The notes under the pieces are model-generated. The model saw nothing but the letters and a program-made list of their open reading frames with translations. It ran no database searches and was not told the DNA's origin. Below, in pieces: positions 1 to 5,094 of a stretch of 6,318 nucleotides of DNA (positions are counted from its first letter, which is position 1; every line of letters starts with the position of its first letter). This stretch comes from Devosia sp. (GTDB lineage: Bacteria > Pseudomonadota > Alphaproteobacteria > Rhizobiales > Devosiaceae). Position numbers and translations under genes: made by a program. The DNA lies in assembly GCA_016793415.1 (NCBI GenBank), contig JAEUMC010000875.1, forward strand, positions 1 to 6,318. Reading direction: 5' to 3'.

Positions 1-1189
1 GGCCGCTCTGCTGGATGAGGGTGGCGTATTCCTTGTGCTGCGGGCTGAGCTCGCCGACGACGCCCGAGGTCATCATCTCGGAGAAGCCGACAATGGCGTT
101 GAGCGGGGTGCGCAGCTCGTGCCCGATGGTGGCAAGGAAGCGCGACTTGGCGCTCGAGGCCTCTTCGGCGAGCTTACGGGCCCGCTGCAGCTCGTTCATG
201 TAGTCATGCCGCTCAGTGACGTCGCGCAGCAGCACGACGACTTCGTTGCGAGCGGCCGGCAGATCGGCATCGACCACCGGAGACAGCGACGCCTCGACCC
301 AGACATAGCGCGGCGCGGCGGCCGACGGGCCGGGCTCGTCGCGACGCATGCGAATCTCGACGCGACGGGTGCGGCCGTCCTGGTTGGCCTCGGCGAAGGC
401 AGTGAGATAGGTCGGACGATCCATCACGTGGATGCGCTCGACGAGGCCGTTGCCGCTGAGCTCGAAGCGGCGGCAGCCGAACAGCTTTTCGGCCGAACGC
501 GAGGTGAACAGCACGGTGCCGTCGCTGGCAAAGCGCATCACGGCGTCCTGCACGTGCTCGATCAGGTGCCGATAAGCGTTGATCTGCGCCTTCTCGTACA
601 CTTCGAACACGGTGTTCAGCCGATTGGCCGAATGCGCGACGATTGCGGCAGTGATGATAAACACCAGCCCGCCGATCAGCGTGGTGCTCATATGGAACGG
701 CTGCGGCCAGGCGAAGATGCCGAAGCTCGCCAATACGCCCAGCGCCACCACGGCGACGAGGATGGCCCAGGCGCGCTTCTTCACCGGCGTGCGGGTCAGG
801 AGCGATGCATGCACCGGGCCGAGCACCGCCACGGCGAGGCCGAAGTCGGCGATCGCCGGATCAGCGACGGTCAGCAGCGCCCCGCCGAGCAGCGTCGCAT
901 AGACCTGCCCTGCTGCGGCACGTTCATACTGGCCGCGCTGGCAGAGCGCCATGGTCAGGACGCCCGCGGCAACGCCGACGGTCGCCAGCACGAAGGGAAG
1001 CAGCATCGACTGGGTCAGCGCATAAAGCGCCGCCGGCATGCCGATCAAGCTCAGGATCAGGGCGAGCCTGGCATTGGTGGCAATGGCCTGCCGGCGCAAG
1101 GCTTCAGGACGCCCGCCCGCGCCCCGCACCGGCTCGGTGCGCCAAGCGCGACGCATCGCATCGCTGACCAATGTCCAGAGGCTACGCAT
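1..1189 (-). CDS. PAS-domain sensor histidine kinase, PleC/DivJ/PdhS/CbrA type (N-terminal part; truncated by window edge)
   Basis: An integral-membrane two-component kinase that would autophosphorylate on a histidine and pass phosphate to a response regulator. The visible 396 residues begin MRSLWTLVSD. Hydrophobic segments lie at roughly 41-58, 63-82, 95-109, 115-133, 139-160 and 168-186, suggesting six membrane spans. A linker (187-205) leads to a PAS domain at about 206-328, which starts LIEHVQDAVMRF and ends VVVLLRDVTERHDY. A coiled helix follows, then the dimerisation/phosphoacceptor helix with HELRTPLNAIVGFSEMM; the phosphorylated His is residue 357 (119-121). The catalytic ATPase domain lies outside the window. 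The box sequence and the many-helix plus PAS layout match the alphaproteobacterial kinases that act on DivK/PleD-type regulators, and S. meliloti CbrA is a plausible relative. The exact orthologue cannot be decided here. The start was chosen because it is the first ATG before the membrane region and the upstream frame looks non-coding. Confidence 0.9.
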   Translation of the reverse strand, partial: MRSLWTLVSDAMRRAWRTEPVRGAGGRPEALRRQAIATNARLALILSLIGMPAALYALTQSMLLPFVLATVGVAAGVLTMALCQRGQYERAAAGQVYATLLGGALLTVADPAIADFGLAVAVLGPVHASLLTRTPVKKRAWAILVAVVALGVLASFGIFAWPQPFHMSTTLIGGLVFIITAAIVAHSANRLNTVFEVYEKAQINAYRHLIEHVQDAVMRFASDGTVLFTSRSAEKLFGCRRFELSGNGLVERIHVMDRPTYLTAFAEANQDGRTRRVEIRMRRDEPGPSAAAPRYVWVEASLSPVVDADLPAARNEVVVLLRDVTERHDYMNELQRARKLAEEASSAKSRFLATIGHELRTPLNAIVGFSEMMTSGVVGELSPQHKEYATLIQQSG

Positions 1190-1249
1190 AACTCTAACCA
1201 ACCGCCCCGCCGCCTATTTTCTTGTTGCCCGGAGCTTCCACCCGAACGC

Positions 1250-1264
1250 CTAATGCCGGTTTAA
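1250..1264 (-). promoter_or_regulatory. Possible CtrA-like box upstream of the histidine kinase
   Basis: Read on the minus strand the sequence is TTAA-ACCGGCA-TTAG, which fits the CtrA consensus TTAA-N7-TTAA at seven of eight defined bases. It lies about 61 bp upstream of the kinase start codon, a usual distance for a CtrA-controlled promoter. CtrA is the cell-cycle master regulator whose phosphorylation is controlled by PleC/DivJ/PdhS-type kinases, so control of such a kinase by CtrA would close a loop. One imperfect match in a 369-bp region can arise by chance. Confidence 0.3.
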
Positions 1265-1544
1265 GGGGAAGAGCCGGCAGGCCGGTTGCGCACCCGTTCC
1301 ATGGCGTTGCGCAGGGGCTTTCTGGGGTTAGCGTAAACAGTTCGTTGCGCCGATAACGGGCTTCCGATGGGCCGGCGCTTGTCGCTTGACGGCCTCAGTC
1401 TCGGGAGATTCGGGATGAACCGGCGGACCCAGGTGCTGCCCGCGTTCCGACATTTGCCTACAATTTTATCGAAATCCCGAAATCGGACTTAAGCCGGCTC
1501 GCCTAGTCTTGGTGGAACACAAAGGCAGCTGGACTGCCGGTTAC

Positions 1545-1553
1545 GGGAAGAGG
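1545..1553 (+). promoter_or_regulatory. Shine-Dalgarno site of the small membrane protein
   Basis: GGGAAGAGG ends five bases before the ATG at 1559. It is one of the clearer ribosome binding sites in the window and fixes this start. Confidence 0.65.
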
Positions 1554-1558
1554 CGGCG

Positions 1559-1855
1559 ATGTTCGTGTTGAGGTCTGCATTCTGGCTGACGGTGATGTTC
1601 CTCATCATCGCGCCGAAGGACTTCGACCTGGGCAAGACCGCCAGCGATGCCTCGGCCGAAGCCCTCAGGGCCGGCCAGCAGGCCATCGTCTCGCAAGTTC
1701 TCGCCAGCGATTGCAGCACCCTCGAAGGCGCCGGCGGCAAAGCCGCGCTTACCGTGCTCGCCGGCAACAAGTTCCCGTCCGTCGACACACCCATGCAAAT
1801 GACGTCGAACATCCCGGTCCCGCTCCCCCGACCGCGACCGGATCGGATGGGTTGA
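1559..1855 (+). CDS. Small membrane-anchored protein, DUF5330-like
   Basis: A 98-residue protein of unknown function. Residues 1-18 (MFVLRSAFWLTVMFLIIA) form one hydrophobic N-terminal helix that can act as a membrane anchor or uncleaved signal. The rest is polar: a helical stretch with one cysteine (Cys52) and a proline-rich, basic end, PVPLPRPRPDRMG. The N-terminal pattern and the position near sufE and a PdhS/CbrA-type kinase recall the DUF5330 small proteins of Rhizobiales, but the second half does not let me confirm that assignment. The start is well supported by GGGAAGAGG at 1545-1553, five bases before the ATG. The gene is alone on its transcript, since a strong terminator follows 51 bp after the stop. 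Opposite-strand frames over the same bases look like shadows. Confidence 0.72.
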   Translation: MFVLRSAFWLTVMFLIIAPKDFDLGKTASDASAEALRAGQQAIVSQVLASDCSTLEGAGGKAALTVLAGNKFPSVDTPMQMTSNIPVPLPRPRPDRMG

Positions 1856-1906
1856 GCCAGGGGTTGCGTCACTTCCCCGACGCTACTCCAGCAGCGATCC
1901 CTGGCC

Positions 1907-1946
1907 GAGCCGCAGTGCGCTGCCCCGCACTGCGGCTCTCTTTTTT
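1907..1946 (+). terminator. Strong intrinsic terminator after the small membrane protein gene
   Basis: A perfect 13-bp stem (GAGCCGCAGTGCG at 1907-1919 with CGCACTGCGGCTC at 1926-1938) closes a six-base loop and is followed at once by TCTTTTTT (1939-1946). It is the only classical rho-independent terminator in the window. It should insulate sufE from the gene upstream, so sufE needs its own promoter within the 84 bp that remain before its start. Confidence 0.93.
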
Positions 1947-1954
1947 CGGCGAGC

Positions 1955-2013
1955 AGTGAGCGGCGAATTGCGGGCAGCGCGCCCCATTCGCTACTCGCTA
2001 TTCGCTACTCGCT
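1955..2013. repeat. Short interspersed element: four 7-bp units with an inverted partner arm
   Basis: The sequence ATTCGCTACTCGCT occurs twice in direct tandem (1986-1999 and 2000-2013). Each copy is two related heptamers, ATTCGCT and ACTCGCT, so there are four units. To the left, AGTGAGCGGCGAAT (1955-1968) matches the reverse complement of one copy at 11 of 14 positions. Between the arms, GGGC (1972-1975) can pair with GCCC (1981-1984), so the whole can fold as a REP-like hairpin. From memory, near-identical ATTCGCTACTCGCTATTCGC runs are scattered through intergenic DNA of many Rhizobiales. Read as protein, the element gives RYSLFATRSL, a recognisable artefact peptide. Confidence 0.7.
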
Positions 2014-2030
2014 CTCTTATCTATCCAGCT

Positions 2031-2450
2031 ATGACCCATCCTGCCGCCTTCACCGAGATCGCCGAAAACCTCAGCTTCCTTGACGACTGGGAGGATCGGT
2101 ATCGCTACATCATCGAGCTTGGCCAGGCGCTGCCGCCGCTCGCCGAGAGCGAGAAGAATGCCGAGAACAAGGTGCATGGCTGCACGTCGCAGGTCTGGCT
2201 GGTGTCCAACCACGATGGCGCGCACCTCGAGTATCGCGGCGAATCCGATGCGATGATCGTGCGCGGGCTCGTTGCCGTATTGGTCGCGCTCTATTCCGGG
2301 CGGCCGGCACGCGAGATCGCCGAAACCGACGCGATCGCCATCTTCGACGAACTGGGCCTGCGTGAGCACCTCACCACGCAGCGCTCCAACGGCCTCGTCG
2401 CCATGGTCAACCGGATGCGCAGCGAAGCCCGCGCGCTGGCAGCGGCCTGA
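2031..2450 (+). CDS. sufE: SufE family cysteine desulfurase-activating sulfur acceptor
   Basis: SufE takes the persulfide sulfur from the cysteine desulfurase SufS and passes it to the SufBCD scaffold for Fe-S cluster assembly in the cytoplasm. The 139-residue length matches the family (E. coli SufE is 138). The catalytic cysteine is Cys51 in NKVHGCTSQVWL, the same number and motif as E. coli (GCQSQVW). Further family features are GESDAMIVRGLVAVLVALYSG (about 68-88) and the C-terminal LREHLTTQRSNGLVAMVNRMR. The start MTHPAAFTEI is chosen because it gives the normal N-terminus. An in-frame GTG at 1956 would add 25 residues encoded by the interspersed repeat, which is not believable. There is no Shine-Dalgarno site before 2031. 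No suf operon genes adjoin it, as is common for SufE in alphaproteobacteria. It converges on the rrf2 gene with a 9-bp gap. Confidence 0.95.
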   Translation: MTHPAAFTEIAENLSFLDDWEDRYRYIIELGQALPPLAESEKNAENKVHGCTSQVWLVSNHDGAHLEYRGESDAMIVRGLVAVLVALYSGRPAREIAETDAIAIFDELGLREHLTTQRSNGLVAMVNRMRSEARALAAA

Positions 2451-2459
2451 ACGGGGCGG

Positions 2460-2903
2460 CTAGGCGTGCGCGTGGTTGTGGGCGCCGGGCGCCGAACCAG
2501 GTGCCGGCATCAGCTGATCTAGGGTGATGGCGCCGAAGCGCTCGATGAACAGCGCCTCCGCCTCAGCCATGGTGTCGCCGAGCGCGGCGTTTACGGCATG
2601 CTCGACTTTGCACTCGGGGTTGTCGCTGCGGTTGCCGAAGGCAAACAGGGTGGGCCGACCAAGCGCCTGGTAGACGTCCAGCAGAGTGATTTGGTGCAGT
2701 GGCCGCGCCAGCATCCAGCCGCCGCCGTGCCCCCTGCCCGAATGCACGTGGCCTGCCTGCCGCAGCCCGGCCATCGTCCGCCGCACGATAGCGGGGTTGG
2801 TTCCCATAGTCCTGGCCAGCACCTCGGAGGTCAGCGGGACGCTCACCTGCCCCAGATGCAGCAGCACATGCAGGACGCCGGAAAGTCGCGTGTCCTTGTT
2901 CAT
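2460..2903 (-). CDS. Rrf2 family transcriptional regulator with a single cysteine
   Basis: A 147-residue dimeric winged-helix DNA-binding protein. The helix-turn-helix spans about residues 9-52 (RLSGVLHVLLHL to RRTMAGLRQAG). The wing carries the Rrf2 hallmark GRGHGGGWMLARP at 57-69, followed by ITLLDVYQALG and the dimerisation helix. Iron-sulfur Rrf2 proteins such as IscR and NsrR have three closely spaced cysteines; this one has only Cys98 in NPECKVEHAVN, so it should not bind a cluster and resembles the YwnA-like branch. Cys98 could act as a redox or electrophile sensor, which is inference. The C-terminus is short and His-rich (HNHAHA). The start at 2903 is preferred over an upstream ATG at 2963 because family homology begins at MNKDTRLSG and AGGACAGG lies four bases before it. 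It is divergent from the methyltransferase gene. Confidence 0.9.
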   Translation of the reverse strand: MNKDTRLSGVLHVLLHLGQVSVPLTSEVLARTMGTNPAIVRRTMAGLRQAGHVHSGRGHGGGWMLARPLHQITLLDVYQALGRPTLFAFGNRSDNPECKVEHAVNAALGDTMAEAEALFIERFGAITLDQLMPAPGSAPGAHNHAHA

Positions 2904-2933
2904 TCGCCTGTCCTGAAAGCTGCCAGTGCGCCT

Positions 2934-2952
2934 GTCAACCCAGGCGGTTGAC
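2934..2952. promoter_or_regulatory. Perfect dyad GTCAACC-N5-GGTTGAC over the -35 region
   Basis: A 7-bp perfect inverted repeat with a 5-bp spacer (2934-2940 and 2946-2952). A second, overlapping dyad pairs CGCCTG (2929-2934) with CAGGCG (2941-2946). The arms create -35-like hexamers on both strands: TTGACC at 2948-2953 (plus) and TTGACA at 2938-2933 (minus). It may be a second operator half or simply a by-product of back-to-back -35 elements. Confidence 0.5.
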
Positions 2953-2976
2953 CACCACTTCAATCTTTCGTATCAA
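2948..2976 (+). promoter_or_regulatory. Predicted sigma-70 promoter of the methyltransferase gene
   Basis: TTGACC (2948-2953) and TATCAA (2971-2976) are separated by 17 bp, giving five of six and four of six consensus matches. Transcription would begin near 2983, leaving a leader of about 46 bases before the start at 3029. The -10 lies inside the GTATCA-N5-TGATAC dyad, so a repressor bound there would block the polymerase. Confidence 0.5.
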
Positions 2977-2986
2977 CGAATGATAC
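2970..2986. promoter_or_regulatory. Candidate Rrf2 operator GTATCA-N5-TGATAC
   Basis: A perfect 6-bp inverted repeat with a 5-bp spacer (2970-2975 and 2981-2986) in the divergent region between the Rrf2 gene and the methyltransferase gene. It covers the predicted -10 of both promoters: TATCAA on the plus strand and TATCAT on the minus strand. AT-rich dyads of about this size are typical for Rrf2 repressors, so this is the best candidate for autoregulated control of both genes. Confidence 0.6.
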
Positions 2987-3009
2987 ATGAAATGGAGCAG
3001 CCATGTCCA
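2980..3009 (-). promoter_or_regulatory. Predicted promoter of the Rrf2 regulator gene
   Basis: On the minus strand TGGACA (3009-3004) and TATCAT (2985-2980) are 18 bp apart; each matches the sigma-70 consensus at five of six bases. Transcription would start near 2973, giving a leader of about 70 bases before the ATG at 2903. The -10 is shared with the operator dyad. The TTGACA at 2938-2933 is an alternative -35, but nothing like a -10 follows it and it would leave no leader. Confidence 0.4.
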
Positions 3010-3028
3010 TCGAACCGAAGATGCACAG

Positions 3029-3703
3029 ATGAGCAGCGCGTTCACGCCACTGCGCAATCGCGGCTACCTGGACGGTCCGCCGCGCCAGGTTCCCGGCTTT
3101 TCCAGCCTGCACCGCATGGTCGAGATGTTGCTGGCCGAGCGGGTGCCCGGCAACGGCAAGATTCTGGTGCATGGGGCCGGCGGCGGGCTCGAACTCCGGG
3201 CGCTGGCCGAGGCGCAACCAGGGTGGTTGTTCGACGGGGTCGACCCATCGCCAGACATGCTGGCGCTCGCCGAGGATACCGTGGGCCCATACGGTGCGCG
3301 CGTGTTGCTGCATCGCGGCTTTGTCGACTCGGCACCGGCGGGCCCCTTCGATGGGGCGACGAGTCTCCTCACCTTCCATTTCATCCCGCGTGACGAACGA
3401 CTTGAAACGCTGCGGCAGTTGCGGCGGCGACTGAAGCCGGGCGCCCCACTGGCTGTGGCGCATATCAGCTTTGCGCAGGAGGAGCCGGAACGGTCGCAGT
3501 GGATCGCCCGGCATGTGGCCTACGGCGCGCCACGCGGTACCCAGCCCGACCATCTCGAGGCCGCCCGGGAAGCGATCGGCACCAGGCTGACGATCCTCTC
3601 GCCGGAACAAGACGAGCAAATGCTGCGCGACGCCGGCTTCGAGAGCATCAGCCTGTTCTTTGCCGGACTCAGCTTCAAGGGCTGGATCGCCTATGCGGCG
3701 TAG
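3029..3703 (+). CDS. Class I SAM-dependent methyltransferase
   Basis: A cytosolic enzyme of 224 residues that would move a methyl group from S-adenosylmethionine to an unknown substrate. Motif I is ILVHGAGGGLELRALAE (about 45-61). The acidic residue that binds the ribose is Asp72 in FDGVDPSPDMLALAE. The later strand and loop are GPFDGATSLLTFHFIP (105-120), and the post-III turn is LRRRLKPGAPLAVAH (131-145). The N-terminus GYLDGPPRQVPGFSSLHRMV is characteristic of the subfamily. The ATG at 2987 would add 14 residues but lies in the operator, four bases after the predicted transcription start, so 3029 (MSSAFTPLRN) is preferred even though its ribosome site is weak. It is divergent from the Rrf2 regulator and probably controlled by it. 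The substrate cannot be read from the sequence. Confidence 0.87.
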   Translation: MSSAFTPLRNRGYLDGPPRQVPGFSSLHRMVEMLLAERVPGNGKILVHGAGGGLELRALAEAQPGWLFDGVDPSPDMLALAEDTVGPYGARVLLHRGFVDSAPAGPFDGATSLLTFHFIPRDERLETLRQLRRRLKPGAPLAVAHISFAQEEPERSQWIARHVAYGAPRGTQPDHLEAAREAIGTRLTILSPEQDEQMLRDAGFESISLFFAGLSFKGWIAYAA

Positions 3704-3765
3704 CCTCCGAGAGGTCGGTTCCTGGTGGCCCCGCGTCGCTCCAATCAAAAAAACGACCGGCCGAT

Positions 3766-3791
3766 GTCGAATCCCGCTCCGGGGCTTCGAC
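3766..3791. other. Interrupted hairpin between methyltransferase and GST genes
   Basis: GTCGAA (3766-3771) pairs with TTCGAC (3786-3791), and after one mismatch CCC (3773-3775) pairs with GGG (3782-3784) around a six-base loop. No T tract follows on the plus strand, so it is not a standard terminator. A second small stem, GGCTGG (3802-3807) with CCAGCC (3813-3818), lies 25 bp before the GST start. Confidence 0.35.
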
Positions 3792-3842
3792 TAGAAATGA
3801 AGGCTGGATTGGCCAGCCCGATGCCAACACCGGAGCTCTGAG

Positions 3843-4499
3843 ATGATCCCGACCATTACGGCCTTTGCAACCTCCCCCGATGGCGGCCAGGGACAGGCAC
3901 GCGACATGCGGGTGCGCTGGGCGCTCGAAGAAGTCGGCCAGCCCTACGATGTCCGACTGGTGTCGTTCGCCCAGTTGAAGGAACCAGCGCATCGCGTGCT
4001 GCAGCCCTTCGGGCAGATCCCGACCTATGAGGATGGCGAGTTCACCCTGTTCGAGTCCGGCGCAATCGTCTTTCACATCGCCGAGCGGAACCAGGGACTG
4101 CTGCCGGAGGACCCCGTCGCCCGGGCCCGCGCCATCACCTGGATGTTCGCCGCGCTTGCCACCGTGGAGCCGCCAATCGTCGATCGCGAAGCCGCCGAGT
4201 ATCTCGAAGGTGACAAGTCCTGGTACGAGGAGCACCTCGCGACAGTCGATGCCCGCATCCGCTATCGCCTGGGCGACCTGTCGCGCCGGCTTGGCGACGC
4301 TGACTGGCTCGACGGCGCGTTCAGTGCCGGCGACCTGGTGCTGGTGGGCGTGCTGCGCCGGCTCGAAGGCTCCGAGTTGCTGGCCGAGCATCCGAACCTC
4401 GTCGCCTATATGGAACGCGGCAAGGCACGGCCCGCCTTCCAGCGCGCCTACGCGGCGCAGCATGCGGTGTTCACCGACAGCCAGATGGCGGCGGCATAG
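3843..4499 (+). CDS. Glutathione S-transferase family protein
   Basis: A cytosolic 218-residue protein with the two-domain GST fold, expected to bind glutathione and conjugate or reduce electrophilic substrates. The thioredoxin-like N-domain covers about 1-85. It includes RVRWALEEVGQPYDVRLV, the cis-proline Pro60 in FGQIPTYEDG, and the glutathione gamma-glutamyl contact Glu71-Ser72 in LFESGAI. The all-helical C-domain (about 92-210) includes ARARAITWMFAALATVEP and the N-capping box SAGD (161-164). The N-terminal loop SPDGGQGQARD has no Tyr or Cys at the usual catalytic place; Ser11 or a nearby residue may serve. The start is supported by GGAG seven bases upstream. It follows the methyltransferase after 139 bp on the same strand and could be co-transcribed or have its own promoter. 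The substrate is unknown. Confidence 0.9.
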   Translation: MIPTITAFATSPDGGQGQARDMRVRWALEEVGQPYDVRLVSFAQLKEPAHRVLQPFGQIPTYEDGEFTLFESGAIVFHIAERNQGLLPEDPVARARAITWMFAALATVEPPIVDREAAEYLEGDKSWYEEHLATVDARIRYRLGDLSRRLGDADWLDGAFSAGDLVLVGVLRRLEGSELLAEHPNLVAYMERGKARPAFQRAYAAQHAVFTDSQMAAA

Positions 4500-4538
4500 T
4501 CGGACGGCTCTCCACACCTTGATCGCGGCATCGCTTGC

Positions 4539-4552
4539 GAGCGGCGCCGCTC
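4539..4552. other. 14-bp perfect palindrome GAGCGGCGCCGCTC
   Basis: A spacer-free GC palindrome in the 89-bp gap between the GST gene and the secreted-protein gene. No T run follows, so it is not a clear terminator. It may be an operator or chance in GC-rich DNA. Confidence 0.3.
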
Positions 4553-4588
4553 TTCCACTACGGTCCGCCGTCTTTGACGGGGATGTGC

Positions 4589-5083
4589 ATGCTCAGGGTG
4601 ATTTCGGCTTGTCTCGTGCTCCTGCTGGCCACTGCGGCCAGCGCGGCGGAATGGACCTATGAGGGCGGCAGCGTGCCGATCGCCTATCTCGACAATGGCG
4701 AGGCGCAGTTCCAGTTCGCCTGCCGCGGCGGTGACCTGGCGATGGGTTTCTGGGTGCGCTCGCCGCACCGACAGGTGGCCGGCGCGAGTGCGATGAATCT
4801 CGCAATTACTCCGGACCCGGCCGAAGGCTCCAGCGTTTCGGCGGCCAGCGGCAGTAGCTTCGCCCAGGAGATCCCGTTGATCCACAGCGACGGCAGCTCG
4901 ATGATCGTCCGCGGCCCGGTGGCCCGGCAATGGGCCCGCATCGCGCAGCAGGCCAAGGCGACGATCCGCATCGCCTATGTCCGCAGCAAGTCGCAGGGCG
5001 GGCTCGAGGTCTTCGACAGCAACAATTTCGCCGCCAAGGGCTCCTCGGCAGCGATCAAGAAGGTGCTCGACCGCTGCGGCTGA
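4589..5083 (+). CDS. Small secreted (periplasmic) protein of unknown function
   Basis: A 164-residue precursor. Residues 1-19 form a clear Sec signal peptide: MLR, then the hydrophobic VISACLVLLLATA, then ASA before AEW, with predicted cleavage after Ala19. The mature part is about 145 residues and has just two cysteines, one in QFACRGGDL and one at the very end in LDRCG, which could form a disulfide in the periplasm. Other visible segments are LAMGFWVRSPHRQVAGA, QEIPLIHSDGSSMIVRGPVARQW and KGSSAAIKKVLDRC. I do not recognise a named family, though the pattern feels like a conserved hypothetical of Rhizobiales. The ATG at 4589 is preferred over 4583 because GGGG (4579-4582) is six bases from it but touches the earlier ATG. 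It is convergent with the transporter gene. Confidence 0.82.
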   Translation: MLRVISACLVLLLATAASAAEWTYEGGSVPIAYLDNGEAQFQFACRGGDLAMGFWVRSPHRQVAGASAMNLAITPDPAEGSSVSAASGSSFAQEIPLIHSDGSSMIVRGPVARQWARIAQQAKATIRIAYVRSKSQGGLEVFDSNNFAAKGSSAAIKKVLDRCG

Positions 5084-5094
5084 GCCATCAGCCG
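5077..5094. terminator. Hairpin spanning both stop codons of convergent genes
   Basis: CGGCTGA (5077-5083) and TCAGCCG (5088-5094) form a perfect 7-bp stem with a GCCA loop, and two G-U pairs could extend it. The TGA of the secreted-protein gene is the inner part of one arm and the stop of the transporter gene is the inner part of the other. There is no T tract on either side, so it is at most a two-way stabilising or weak termination structure. Confidence 0.45.

Larger units (their letters stand above)
1190..1558. other. Intergenic region between divergent kinase and small membrane protein genes
   Basis: This 369-bp stretch separates two genes read away from each other and should hold both promoters. 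Besides the CtrA-like box at 1250-1264 I see a TACAAT hexamer at 1459-1464, a one-mismatch -10 for the plus-strand gene. No good -35 lies 16-18 bp upstream of it. There is one GATTC (a GANTC, CcrM-type site) at 1407-1411, which is no more than expected by chance. I find no convincing small gene, terminator or RNA structure here. Confidence 0.5.

Noticed and set aside
35..1264. Long plus-strand open frame (409 codons) opposite the histidine kinase
   Set aside because: It is rich in His, Arg, Gln and Gly with no domain, and the minus strand encodes a clear PAS kinase. This is a shadow frame caused by high GC.
1986..2013. Repeat units considered as a CRISPR array
   Set aside because: The units are 7-14 bp and directly adjacent, with no spacers.
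2960..3748. Minus-strand open frame opposite the methyltransferase
   Set aside because: No recognisable motif, and it would run through the divergent promoter region; the plus-strand methyltransferase motifs are clear.
3748..3769. Possible minus-strand terminator: short stem followed by seven T residues
   Set aside because: The stem is only four base pairs (CGAC/GTCG) and no minus-strand gene ends here.
3675..4517. Minus-strand open frame (280 codons) opposite the GST
   Set aside because: No family features; the plus-strand frame has the full GST pattern.
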